Part shown: positions 16,041 to 23,355 of the stretch, piece after piece
Position numbering within the stretch: position 1 is the first letter of the stretch
How the letters are laid out: the number at the start of each line of letters is the position of its first letter
Assembly (NCBI GenBank): GCA_937925525.1
Contig: CALALS010000030.1
Span: 1 to 25,919 of the forward strand
Direction of reading: 5' to 3'
Source of the DNA: an uncultured Flavobacteriales bacterium
Lineage (GTDB): Bacteria; Bacteroidota; Bacteroidia; Flavobacteriales_E; Vicingaceae
DNA length: 25,919 nt
Translations under genes and position numbers: made by a program
The notes under the pieces: model-generated
Databases searched by the model: none
The model's input: only the letters and a program-made list of their open reading frames with translations
What the model was told of the DNA's origin: nothing

Positions 16041-17099
16041 ATGGCTTTAGCGACAAAATCATTAGCCTCAAGACAAAGCGACCTTTCTAACCCCAAAGAA
16101 CAGATTAGAATACTTAGCGATAATCAATCTGTGGGAGTAAAATCTTTTACTGAAAAATTACAGCAAATAGATTTGTTTCCTTTAAAACCAACACAACTTG
16201 ATATTTTTCAAGTGAATGTGGGCAAAATGTGCAACCAGGTTTGTAAGCACTGTCATGTAGATGCGGGACCTGATAGAAAGGAAATAATGACTAAAGAAAC
16301 CATGCAGTTGTGTCTAGATGCTATAAAAAACTCAACTGTTCACACGGTTGATTTAACCGGTGGAGCACCGGAAATGAATCCCGACTTTAGATGGTTTGTA
16401 GAAGAAATTTCTAAACTGGGTAGAAAAATTATTGTGAGATGTAACTTAACTATTATAGTTGCAAATCCAAAATACAACGACTTGCCAGAATTCTTTAAGA
16501 AACATAAGGTAGAAGTAGTTTCTTCACTACCCTATTTTTCTGCAAAAAGAACCGACTCACAAAGAGGAGAAGGTGTTTTTGAAAAGTCTATTAAAGCATT
16601 AAAAATGCTAAATGATGTGGGCTATGGAAAAGAAGGAAGTGGATTAATTCTGAATTTAGTTTATAATCCCACAGGAGCCTTTTTACCCGCTAGTCAAGAA
16701 GGATTGGAAAAAGAATTTAAGAAAAAACTAAGAGAAGGTTGGGACATAGAATTCAACTCTCTTTTTGCGATTACCAATATTCCTGTTAGCCGATTCTTAG
16801 AATATTTAATAGTAAGTGATAATTATGAGGATTATTTAACCGAATTAGTAAATGCTTTCAATCCGGCTGCTGCATTAGGCGTTATGTGCAGAAATACCAT
16901 TTCTGTAAGCTGGGATGGCTATCTTTACGATTGTGATTTTAATCAAATGCTAGATTTAAAGTTTTCAGGAAGTACTCCTCAGCATTTAAAGGATTTTAAT
17001 GACAAAAAACTAGTTGAACGAAATATTATCATCAACCAACATTGCTTTGGATGTACAGCAGGAGCTGGTTCAAGTTGTGGCGGTGAAGTAGCAAAATAA
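16041..17099 (+). CDS. arsS: Arsenosugar biosynthesis radical SAM protein ArsS
   Basis: A 352-residue radical SAM enzyme. The SAM cluster motif C64-x3-C68-x2-C71 appears in VGKMCNQVCKHCHVDAGPD, and the GGAPEMNP segment near 112-119 is the SAM-contacting loop. The C-terminal domain is cysteine-rich: CRNTIS, YDCDFNQML and the closing C335, C338 and C346 (CFGCTAGAGSSCGG). This is the radical SAM/Cys-rich architecture. ArsS-type enzymes are reported to join the SAM-derived 5'-deoxyadenosyl group to dimethylated arsenic, giving a dimethylarsinoyl riboside precursor of arsenosugars. The neighbouring arsM would provide the methylated arsenic. Older annotation calls this family a selenium-related rSAM protein, but the arsM context argues for arsenic. 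Confidence 0.92.
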   Translation: MALATKSLASRQSDLSNPKEQIRILSDNQSVGVKSFTEKLQQIDLFPLKPTQLDIFQVNVGKMCNQVCKHCHVDAGPDRKEIMTKETMQLCLDAIKNSTVHTVDLTGGAPEMNPDFRWFVEEISKLGRKIIVRCNLTIIVANPKYNDLPEFFKKHKVEVVSSLPYFSAKRTDSQRGEGVFEKSIKALKMLNDVGYGKEGSGLILNLVYNPTGAFLPASQEGLEKEFKKKLREGWDIEFNSLFAITNIPVSRFLEYLIVSDNYEDYLTELVNAFNPAAALGVMCRNTISVSWDGYLYDCDFNQMLDLKFSGSTPQHLKDFNDKKLVERNIIINQHCFGCTAGAGSSCGGEVAK

Positions 17100-17126
17100 T
17101 TATATTAACTCACTATTAATTGATAC

Positions 17127-18098
17127 ATGAAAACTTATTTAGAAACTACTAAAAACGTATATAAAGAAGCAGCCGAAAAACCGGATGTTGGTCTTTGTTG
17201 TACAACCACACCAATATGGCAGCTACCGGGTTTAGACATTCCAAAAATTATGTTGGAAATGAACTATGGATGTGGGAGTACGGTAAATCCAAGAGATTTA
17301 GTTAACAATCCAAAAATTCTATATGTAGGTGTAGGTGGAGGAATGGAGCTTTTGCAATTTGCATACTTTAACAGAAATAAAGGAGGAGTTGTTGGAGTTG
17401 ATGTAGTTGATGAAATGATTGAAGCAAGCGCTAAAAACTTCCTTGAAGCAGAAAAATTAAACCCTTGGTTTAAATCTGAATTTGTTGACCTAAGAAAAGG
17501 CGATGCACTTAGTTTACCTGTTGAAGACAATAGCATTGATGTAGCCGCTCAAAATTGCTTATTCAACATCTTCACACATGAAGATTTAAAAAAAGCACTA
17601 AGTGAGATGTACAGGGTTTTAAAACCCAATGGTAGGTTAATTATGAGCGACCCAACTTGTGAGCAAGTTATGCCCGAAAACCTTAAAAATGACGAACGAT
17701 TAAGAGCTTTGTGCATTAGTGGCTCTCTACCTTTACGGGAATATGTAAAAATGATAACGGATGTTGGTTTCGGTACAGTTGAAATCAGAGCTAAAAGACC
17801 ATATCGAATTCTGTCTCCTAACCATTACGATTGTAATGAATTAATATTTATTGAAAGCGTTGAAGTTTGCGCCATTAAAGACCCAATGCCTTCTGACGGA
17901 CCATGCGTTTTTACAGGTAAAACAGCTATCTATTTTGGCAATGAAGAATGTTTTGATGACAACAAAGGACATATTTTAATGCAAAATACTCCTTTATCGG
18001 TTTGTGATAAAACTGCAGCCGCATTAAAATCAACCGGAGAAAAAGACATTTACATTACTGATTCCACCTATTTTTATGATGGTGGTGGTTGTTGTTGA
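17127..18098 (+). CDS. arsM: Arsenite S-adenosylmethionine methyltransferase ArsM
   Basis: A 323-residue SAM-dependent methyltransferase. The SAM-binding glycine loop LYVGVGGGMELL is at 65-76 and the following acidic strand VVGVDVVDEM at 88-97. Cysteines C49 (NYGCGS), C144 (QNCLFN) and C196 (ALCISG) are spaced like the three arsenic-binding cysteines of characterised ArsM enzymes. A Cys-Cys pair at 24-25 and a terminal GGGCC add further thiols, typical of the ArsM subgroup that accompanies ArsS. It methylates arsenite stepwise to mono- and dimethyl species. It lies 27 bases downstream of arsS and ends the operon with a TGA. No arsenite permease or reductase gene is beside it. Confidence 0.93.
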   Translation: MKTYLETTKNVYKEAAEKPDVGLCCTTTPIWQLPGLDIPKIMLEMNYGCGSTVNPRDLVNNPKILYVGVGGGMELLQFAYFNRNKGGVVGVDVVDEMIEASAKNFLEAEKLNPWFKSEFVDLRKGDALSLPVEDNSIDVAAQNCLFNIFTHEDLKKALSEMYRVLKPNGRLIMSDPTCEQVMPENLKNDERLRALCISGSLPLREYVKMITDVGFGTVEIRAKRPYRILSPNHYDCNELIFIESVEVCAIKDPMPSDGPCVFTGKTAIYFGNEECFDDNKGHILMQNTPLSVCDKTAAALKSTGEKDIYITDSTYFYDGGGCC

Positions 18099-18158
18099 GC
18101 TTTTTAGCTTTTGGCATGGGAATTGTTAAAGAAGTGTTAAATTTTTAAACTTTTGAAT

Positions 18159-19091
18159 ATGAAAAAAATAATACTTCTTATTGCAATAGCAGCTTTCAGT
18201 ACAAACTTAAACTCCCAAACAGTACGAACATCAACAAAAAATGGGGCTTGGAATGACCCTACCGTTTGGTCACCTAATGGTGTTCCAACGCCCAATGACT
18301 CCAGGGCTGAAATTAATCATCAGGTTTCTTATTCAGGTCATTTATTTATGCTACCCGATTGCGTAGTAATTAAAACAAATGCATGCCTCTTTGCAACTAA
18401 CAGCACAGATACTTTAACTTTGGGTTCCGGAGATGGTTTTCATAATTTAGGATATACTTCAACTGGCACTTTTATCACATCAGGCATCTTATACAATAAC
18501 GGTGACATTAAAGTTTTTGGCGACATGCATCAGTCTGATGATTTTTATAATGATAATAATGGGAAGTTAGATGCCGGAACAATTAATACTAGTGGTACGG
18601 TAACAAATAATGGAGAAATTAAATGTAATAATTTTACCAACTCAGCCGCAATGGTTGGTAATGGAAAAATGTGCATAGCAAATTGTTTTATTAACTCTTC
18701 TTCTATTAATGGAACAATGGATATTTGTGATGCTACTACTACTATATGTGACCAAAATGTTGGCACTATTGGTTCTTCTATAACTTATTGTCAAGCTTCG
18801 CCTTGCTCTGGAGTTTCAAGTAACTGCACATCTACTTCGATAAAAGAAATTGAGAAAGCTAATATTAAAGTGTTTCCAAATCCTGCTAGAGATTTTATTA
18901 CTATTTCTGCGACAAGTCATATTACCTCAATATTAATAGTTGATATAACAGGAAAGCTAATTCAAAAAATTGAACATTCGGGAAGTAACAGTATTTCAAT
19001 AAACTCTTCTTTGATGCATTCCGGAGTATATTTTTATACCGTTCAAGTTAAAACCGGAGAAATTATGACGGGGAAAGTATTTATCAAGTAG
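18159..19091 (+). CDS. Secreted protein with a type IX secretion sorting domain
   Basis: A 310-residue exported protein. The ATG at 18159 gives a clean signal peptide (MKKIILLIAIAAFSTNLNSQ); a TTG two codons earlier is in frame but less likely. The N-terminal part reads NGAWNDPTVWSPNGVPTPND, like the opening of G8-type or related carbohydrate-associated beta folds. A low-complexity region rich in Asn, Thr, Gly and Ser follows (INTSGTVTNNGEIKCNN), suggestive of a beta solenoid. Six or more cysteines lie between about 180 and 225. From about residue 235 to the end is a type A sorting domain (IKVFPNPARDFITIS ... SGVYFYTVQVKTGEIMTGKVFIK), directing T9SS export and attachment. The function of the passenger is unknown to me. 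It is followed by a strong terminator. Confidence 0.85.
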   Translation: MKKIILLIAIAAFSTNLNSQTVRTSTKNGAWNDPTVWSPNGVPTPNDSRAEINHQVSYSGHLFMLPDCVVIKTNACLFATNSTDTLTLGSGDGFHNLGYTSTGTFITSGILYNNGDIKVFGDMHQSDDFYNDNNGKLDAGTINTSGTVTNNGEIKCNNFTNSAAMVGNGKMCIANCFINSSSINGTMDICDATTTICDQNVGTIGSSITYCQASPCSGVSSNCTSTSIKEIEKANIKVFPNPARDFITISATSHITSILIVDITGKLIQKIEHSGSNSISINSSLMHSGVYFYTVQVKTGEIMTGKVFIK

Positions 19092-19103
19092 TTACAACAA
19101 CAT

Positions 19104-19148
19104 TAATTCAAAAGAGAAGCTGTTCAAAATAGCTTCTCTTTTGAATTA
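19104..19148. terminator. Perfect 18-bp hairpin, bidirectional terminator
   Basis: The arms 19104-19121 and 19131-19148 are exact reverse complements of 18 bases with a 9-base loop. The inner stem (AAAAGAGAAGC) ends in A-runs on one side and T-runs on the other, so it can work as an intrinsic terminator in both directions. It lies between the stops of two convergent genes, at 19091 and 19155. Confidence 0.85.
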
Positions 19149-19154
19149 TTTACT

Positions 19155-20096
19155 CTAAAACCCAATATTAAACAAAGCGTCTCCCTTATTAACTACAGGT
19201 GCTGTGTTCACGCAAAAAACATAGCCCGATATTGGTGCTTTAATTTTTCGCTCCACAAAACCATAAGGGTCAGAAATTTGCCCAATAGTTTTTCCTTTTT
19301 CAACGTAGCTACCATTAATCGTAAAAGAGATAAACATTCCTGAATTAGAGGCTCTTACCCACTTTGAATCATTTAACAAGATGCTTTCATTTTTTTTAAG
19401 CTCTATATCGTCCGGTAATTTAGTAATCATACCCAAATGTTTCATTACTTTTAAGGTGCCTGCAAAACCATCTTTCACTGCATTAGGTTTTAGCATTAAT
19501 GATTTTCCTCCTTCAAATAAAAGCATGCATTTTTTCATTTCGTGTGCAGTTTTTCTGAAAGAGCTATTTCTAAAAGGAGAGTCTATAATAAACTTTGCAT
19601 TAAATACTTTAGCTAACTCAAGGGCTCGTTCATCTTTAAAAACACATCTTATTTGAGGGTGGTTAGAACGCTGTGCCCCACCGGTATGAAAGTCAATAGC
19701 GTAATCGACAGAAGGTAAAATTTCATTGGTAATTCTATAAGCAAGTCTGCTGGCTAAAGAACCTTTCAAAGAACCGGGAAACATTCTGTTTAAATCTTTA
19801 CCGTCAGGAAAAGAACGACTTAAATTTAAAAAACCAAATGCATTGATTACAGGAATAGTAATTAATGTTCCGCTTTCAACTTTATACAGTTTTTTAGCGT
19901 TTATCCTTCTTATGATTTCAATTCCGTTAAGCTCATCGCCATGAATTCCGGAAATCAAAAGTAGGGTTGGGCCTTTCTTTTTGGCTCTATAAACCACAAT
20001 AGGAATAGAGATACTTGTTCCTGTATGAAGTTTAGCAACCTCCAGCTCTATTACCGATTTTTTATTAAAAGGTATTTCTTGCCCTAATATTTTCAC
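19155..20096 (-). CDS. Succinylglutamate desuccinylase/aspartoacylase family zinc enzyme
   Basis: A 313-residue member of the AstE/AspA branch of zinc carboxypeptidase-like amidohydrolases. Zinc ligands are visible as H52 and E55 in SGIHGDELNG and H137 in IDFHTGG; the substrate-binding segment GKDLNRMFPG is at 99-108. The C-terminal 80 residues look like a biotinyl/lipoyl-like beta domain (GQISDPYG ... IKAPISGYVFCVN), common in this family. No signal peptide is seen, so it is cytosolic. The family removes acyl groups from N-acyl amino acids or cleaves gamma-glutamyl-like amides. Following rimK by 12 bases, it could trim RimK-added glutamates or act on another amide (inference). The start is GTG. 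Confidence 0.85.
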   Translation of the reverse strand: MKILGQEIPFNKKSVIELEVAKLHTGTSISIPIVVYRAKKKGPTLLLISGIHGDELNGIEIIRRINAKKLYKVESGTLITIPVINAFGFLNLSRSFPDGKDLNRMFPGSLKGSLASRLAYRITNEILPSVDYAIDFHTGGAQRSNHPQIRCVFKDERALELAKVFNAKFIIDSPFRNSSFRKTAHEMKKCMLLFEGGKSLMLKPNAVKDGFAGTLKVMKHLGMITKLPDDIELKKNESILLNDSKWVRASNSGMFISFTINGSYVEKGKTIGQISDPYGFVERKIKAPISGYVFCVNTAPVVNKGDALFNIGF

Positions 20097-20108
20097 AGAA
20101 ACTGAGTT

Positions 20109-20987
20109 TTATTTTTGAACACTTCGTTCTACAAACTTGATAATTTCTCCGGCAATGTTATTTCCGGTGGCACGCTCAATCCCTTCTAAACCAGGAGAAG
20201 AATTAACTTCTAGGATTAACGGTCCTCTGGCAGACTGAAGCATATCTACACCCGCAACATCCAACTTCATCGCTCTAGCAGCTTCAATGGCGGCCTCTTC
20301 TTCATCTGAAGACAACTGTATTACATTTGATGTGCCGCCTCTGTGTAGGTTAGAACGAAACTCACCATCTTTTGCCTGGCGTTTCATGGCTCCTACCACT
20401 TTTCCGTCAACCACAAAAGCTCGTATATCTGCTCCTTTGGCTTCTTTTATATATTCTTGTACTATAATCCTGGCTTGTAATCCATTAAATGCCTCAATAA
20501 CAGATTTGGCTGCGTTTTCTGTTTCAGCCAATACAACTCCCAGACCTTGCGTTCCTTCCAGAAGTTTTATTATACATGGTGCTCCGCCAATCGACTTCAA
20601 AACATCATCTACATTTTTAGAATAATTGGTAAACACTGTTTTGGGTAAACCCAATCCTGCTCTTGATAAAATTTGTAAGCTTCTTAGCTTATCTCTTGAA
20701 CGAACTAATGCCTGTGATTCTGTTGTAGAAAAAACTTTCATCATTTCAAACTGACGAACAACTGCAGTTCCATAAAATGTAACAGAAGCTCCTATTCTTG
20801 GAATTATGGCATCTACGCCACTTACTTCTTCTCCTTTGTAATGAACAGATGGCTTTCTCTGCTCAATTATTATGTTGCAGTTTAGGTGGTCAATAACGTT
20901 AATATTATGTCCGGCTTTTTCGCCTTCTTCAACTAATCTTTTTGTAGAATAGAGTTTACTCCCTCTGGATAATACAACTATTTTCAT
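20109..20987 (-). CDS. rimK: RimK family ATP-grasp alpha-L-glutamate ligase
   Basis: A 292-residue ATP-grasp ligase, close to the 300 residues of Escherichia coli RimK. Landmarks include IIPRIGASVTFYGTAVVRQFE, the ATP-binding glycine-rich loop LLEGTQGLGVVLAE, FRSNLHRGGT, and the metal-binding LILEVNSSPGLEGIE near the C-terminus. RimK adds glutamate residues to the C-terminus of ribosomal protein S6 and can form poly-alpha-glutamate. The stop codon of the preceding protease-like gene abuts its ATG with no gap. A LysX- or MptN-type ligase is an alternative within the fold, but the flanking partners point to the RimK type. Confidence 0.9.
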   Translation of the reverse strand: MKIVVLSRGSKLYSTKRLVEEGEKAGHNINVIDHLNCNIIIEQRKPSVHYKGEEVSGVDAIIPRIGASVTFYGTAVVRQFEMMKVFSTTESQALVRSRDKLRSLQILSRAGLGLPKTVFTNYSKNVDDVLKSIGGAPCIIKLLEGTQGLGVVLAETENAAKSVIEAFNGLQARIIVQEYIKEAKGADIRAFVVDGKVVGAMKRQAKDGEFRSNLHRGGTSNVIQLSSDEEEAAIEAARAMKLDVAGVDMLQSARGPLILEVNSSPGLEGIERATGNNIAGEIIKFVERSVQK

Positions 20988-21455
20988 TTATGGTAAATAG
21001 GTTAATGGATTTTGGGTGATTTTTTTGTGCTTAAATGAAAGGTCGTATTTACCCGGGTCAACTATAAATTTACCGGCTAATGCTTTTCTGCCAATCAACA
21101 CCGGAAATTTCATTTCTCGTCTCTTTGCTAATGAAACTTCGGTAGGATAAACTTTACCAAACATTTGTAGATGAGTTTTTATAATATATCTGATTTCACT
21201 TTCTCCGTTTGCCACCCTAATTTTCTTCTTTTTAAACTCGGTAAATACATATTTCTTTCCTGTATATAACGAGTGTTTAGGGTCTAATAAAATAATTGTA
21301 AGCACTTTTTTCTTATTTAAAACTTCCACTTCCGCATAACTACAATGAATGCTGGAAGTATAAGCTCCGGTGTCCACCTTTGCGGGAACATTAAAAAGCC
21401 CGAAATCAGGAAAATCAACTTTATCTTTTCTTCCTATTACAGTTTTTTTTGCCAT
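20988..21455 (-). CDS. RimK-associated retropepsin-like putative ATP-dependent zinc protease
   Basis: A 155-residue protein of the family often named ATP-dependent zinc protease. It resembles retropepsins: VPAKVDTGAYTSSIHCSY contains the Asp-Thr-Gly-Ala aspartic-protease-like turn, and the C-terminal half has VLIGRKALAGKFIVDPGKY. Neither ATP binding nor a zinc site is evident from the sequence, so the common name is doubtful. In Pseudomonas a related small protein (RimB) is encoded with RimK and affects S6 glutamylation. The same pairing here supports a shared pathway (inference). It is first in a three-gene minus-strand operon with the ATG at 21455. Confidence 0.85.
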   Translation of the reverse strand: MAKKTVIGRKDKVDFPDFGLFNVPAKVDTGAYTSSIHCSYAEVEVLNKKKVLTIILLDPKHSLYTGKKYVFTEFKKKKIRVANGESEIRYIIKTHLQMFGKVYPTEVSLAKRREMKFPVLIGRKALAGKFIVDPGKYDLSFKHKKITQNPLTYLP

Positions 21456-21537
21456 AGGTTTTATTTTATGCGTCTAATTTAGGTTATTTACGCAATTAAT
21501 TTACAAAGTATTACTCTTTATCGCTAACTTTTCTAAC

Positions 21538-23355
21538 ATAAGTAAAATAAATAACAATTTAGGAATCTATTTTTTAGTTCCTATTTCAATTGTATTCCTA
21601 TGGATAATTTATTCTATTTCTGGTAGTTTTGAAGGTGGTGCTGACTCAATAAGTCATTTTTTTATCTCAAGATATAGCTTTGAAAATCCATACCTATTTC
21701 TAGACCATTGGGGTAAACCAACTTTTACTTTTTTTAGTTCAATTTTTAGTCAATTCGGTTTTGAAGGATTGGTATTTTATAATATTTTATTAGCAACTCA
21801 TACCGCATTTATTGGAGTTTTAATTGGGAAACATTTACAAATAAAATACTCATTCCTTATTTACCCTTTTATATTGTTTACACCTATTTTTCTGAGGGTA
21901 AGCATAAGTGGATTAACAGAGATTACTTTTGCTTTTTTACTTGTTTTATCTGTTTATCTTTTTCTCAAAACTAAATTTTGGCTTGGCGCTTCAGTTTTTT
22001 CATTATGCTTTTTTGCCAGGACGGAAAGTATTTTTATTGCACCTATTTTTATAAGTTATTTTCTTTTCAAAAAAGAGTATTTAACATCATTATGGTTTTT
22101 CTGGTCAATAATATTTATGACGTTACTTGGTTATTTTTTGGGAAAAGATATTTTTTGGGTAATTACTGAAACCCCATATTTGGGTGAAGAAAATCCTTAT
22201 GGTTCCGGAAGTATTTTACATTACTTTAAAGAAGCTCCCTTGTTTTTTGGTGTTCCATTAATTGTTCTATTCTTGACTTATGTTCTATATCTTTTTTATA
22301 GAGTTTACAACAACTTCTCTGACCAATTCATTTGGAAAGAAATATCATTTTTATTTCTACCTGCCTTAACTTTTTTCTTTGCCCATGTTTTTATGTGGTG
22401 GCTTGGAAAGGGTGGGTCTTATGGATTAACAAGGGTTATGGCTTGTATAACTCCCTTTTTTGCAATATTGGCAGCTCGTACAATGGATTTTTTAACATTA
22501 AAAAATATGCCTTTTCGCATATTTGTGCTGATTTTAGTGAGCTTTATAGTTTTATATTATCCTTTTTACATTAAAGAATTTCCAATAGAGCAAACTCCAC
22601 AGCAAAAGCTTATGTCAAATACGTGTGAATGGATTAAAAAAATCAACTACAAAAAGATTTACTATTTTGATCAGTTTTCTTGTTTTCTATTGAATAAAAA
22701 CCCACATAATCACTCAGAAGCAAAAGAATTGTTTGACTTAAATTCTTCTGTTAATATAAGCGATAATGCCCTTTTAATTTGGGATAGCCAATTCGGAAAT
22801 GAAAGAGAAGTTCTCTTGGAAAAATTAATCGTTTGCGATTCATTAAACCCGGTTTATTCTGCACACACAACTATACACAATTCAAATGGTGTTGATTTTA
22901 ATGATTATGATATTGTGGTTTTTGAAAAGAAGTCATCACAAAGTAAATCATATTTTGAGTCGTTTGATACAACTAAAATTAAGTCCATAAATACTAATAG
23001 TATATTAGACTTATCTAACAACTATACATCAGCTATAGATTTTAATTATTTAGAAGTCAAAGAATACAGTAAATTGTTATTTAAGACAGAAGGAAATAGT
23101 TTTTCACAATCAATCGACTCTGAATTAAATATTGTTTTTAGTCTTTCTGATAGTAAAGGCAACTTAATTGCATATAGAGGAATGAGTATTCCAAAAAGAT
23201 TAACTAATTCGTTCCGTGAAACTCACACAATTAATTTACCACAGTTTGAAAAAACAGATTTAAAGGTTAGCGTTTATATTTGGTTAGTTAGTGGAAATGA
23301 TAAAGTTAAAATTGAGAAATTTGACATCTATGGTATTAAACAAAATAAATATTAG
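21538..23355 (+). CDS. GT-C membrane glycosyltransferase (PMT/ArnT-like) without a standard start codon
   Basis: A polytopic membrane protein with about 12 helices in its first 360 residues and a soluble C-terminal domain of about 220 residues. The frame is open from 21478 and contains no ATG, GTG or TTG until TTG 21769. Yet the 77 codons before 21769 are clearly coding: a first membrane helix (LGIYFLVPISIVFLWIIY), then GGADSISHF with an acidic Asp typical of the first GT-C loop. LDHWGKPTFTFF follows near 55-66 and resembles the ArnT His-x-x-Lys-Pro motif. A start at ATA 21538 (MSKINNN if read as Met) gives 605 residues. Another non-standard codon, or a damaged ATG, is possible. It probably moves a sugar from a polyprenyl carrier to a surface lipid or glycan. 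Its 3' end overlaps the next gene by 26 bases. Confidence 0.7.
   Translation: MSKINNNLGIYFLVPISIVFLWIIYSISGSFEGGADSISHFFISRYSFENPYLFLDHWGKPTFTFFSSIFSQFGFEGLVFYNILLATHTAFIGVLIGKHLQIKYSFLIYPFILFTPIFLRVSISGLTEITFAFLLVLSVYLFLKTKFWLGASVFSLCFFARTESIFIAPIFISYFLFKKEYLTSLWFFWSIIFMTLLGYFLGKDIFWVITETPYLGEENPYGSGSILHYFKEAPLFFGVPLIVLFLTYVLYLFYRVYNNFSDQFIWKEISFLFLPALTFFFAHVFMWWLGKGGSYGLTRVMACITPFFAILAARTMDFLTLKNMPFRIFVLILVSFIVLYYPFYIKEFPIEQTPQQKLMSNTCEWIKKINYKKIYYFDQFSCFLLNKNPHNHSEAKELFDLNSSVNISDNALLIWDSQFGNEREVLLEKLIVCDSLNPVYSAHTTIHNSNGVDFNDYDIVVFEKKSSQSKSYFESFDTTKIKSINTNSILDLSNNYTSAIDFNYLEVKEYSKLLFKTEGNSFSQSIDSELNIVFSLSDSKGNLIAYRGMSIPKRLTNSFRETHTINLPQFEKTDLKVSVYIWLVSGNDKVKIEKFDIYGIKQNKY

Noticed and set aside
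23291..23329. Earlier start for the second GT-C gene
   Set aside because: The 13 added codons overlap the previous gene, are non-conserved in style, and ATG 23330 already precedes the first membrane helix.
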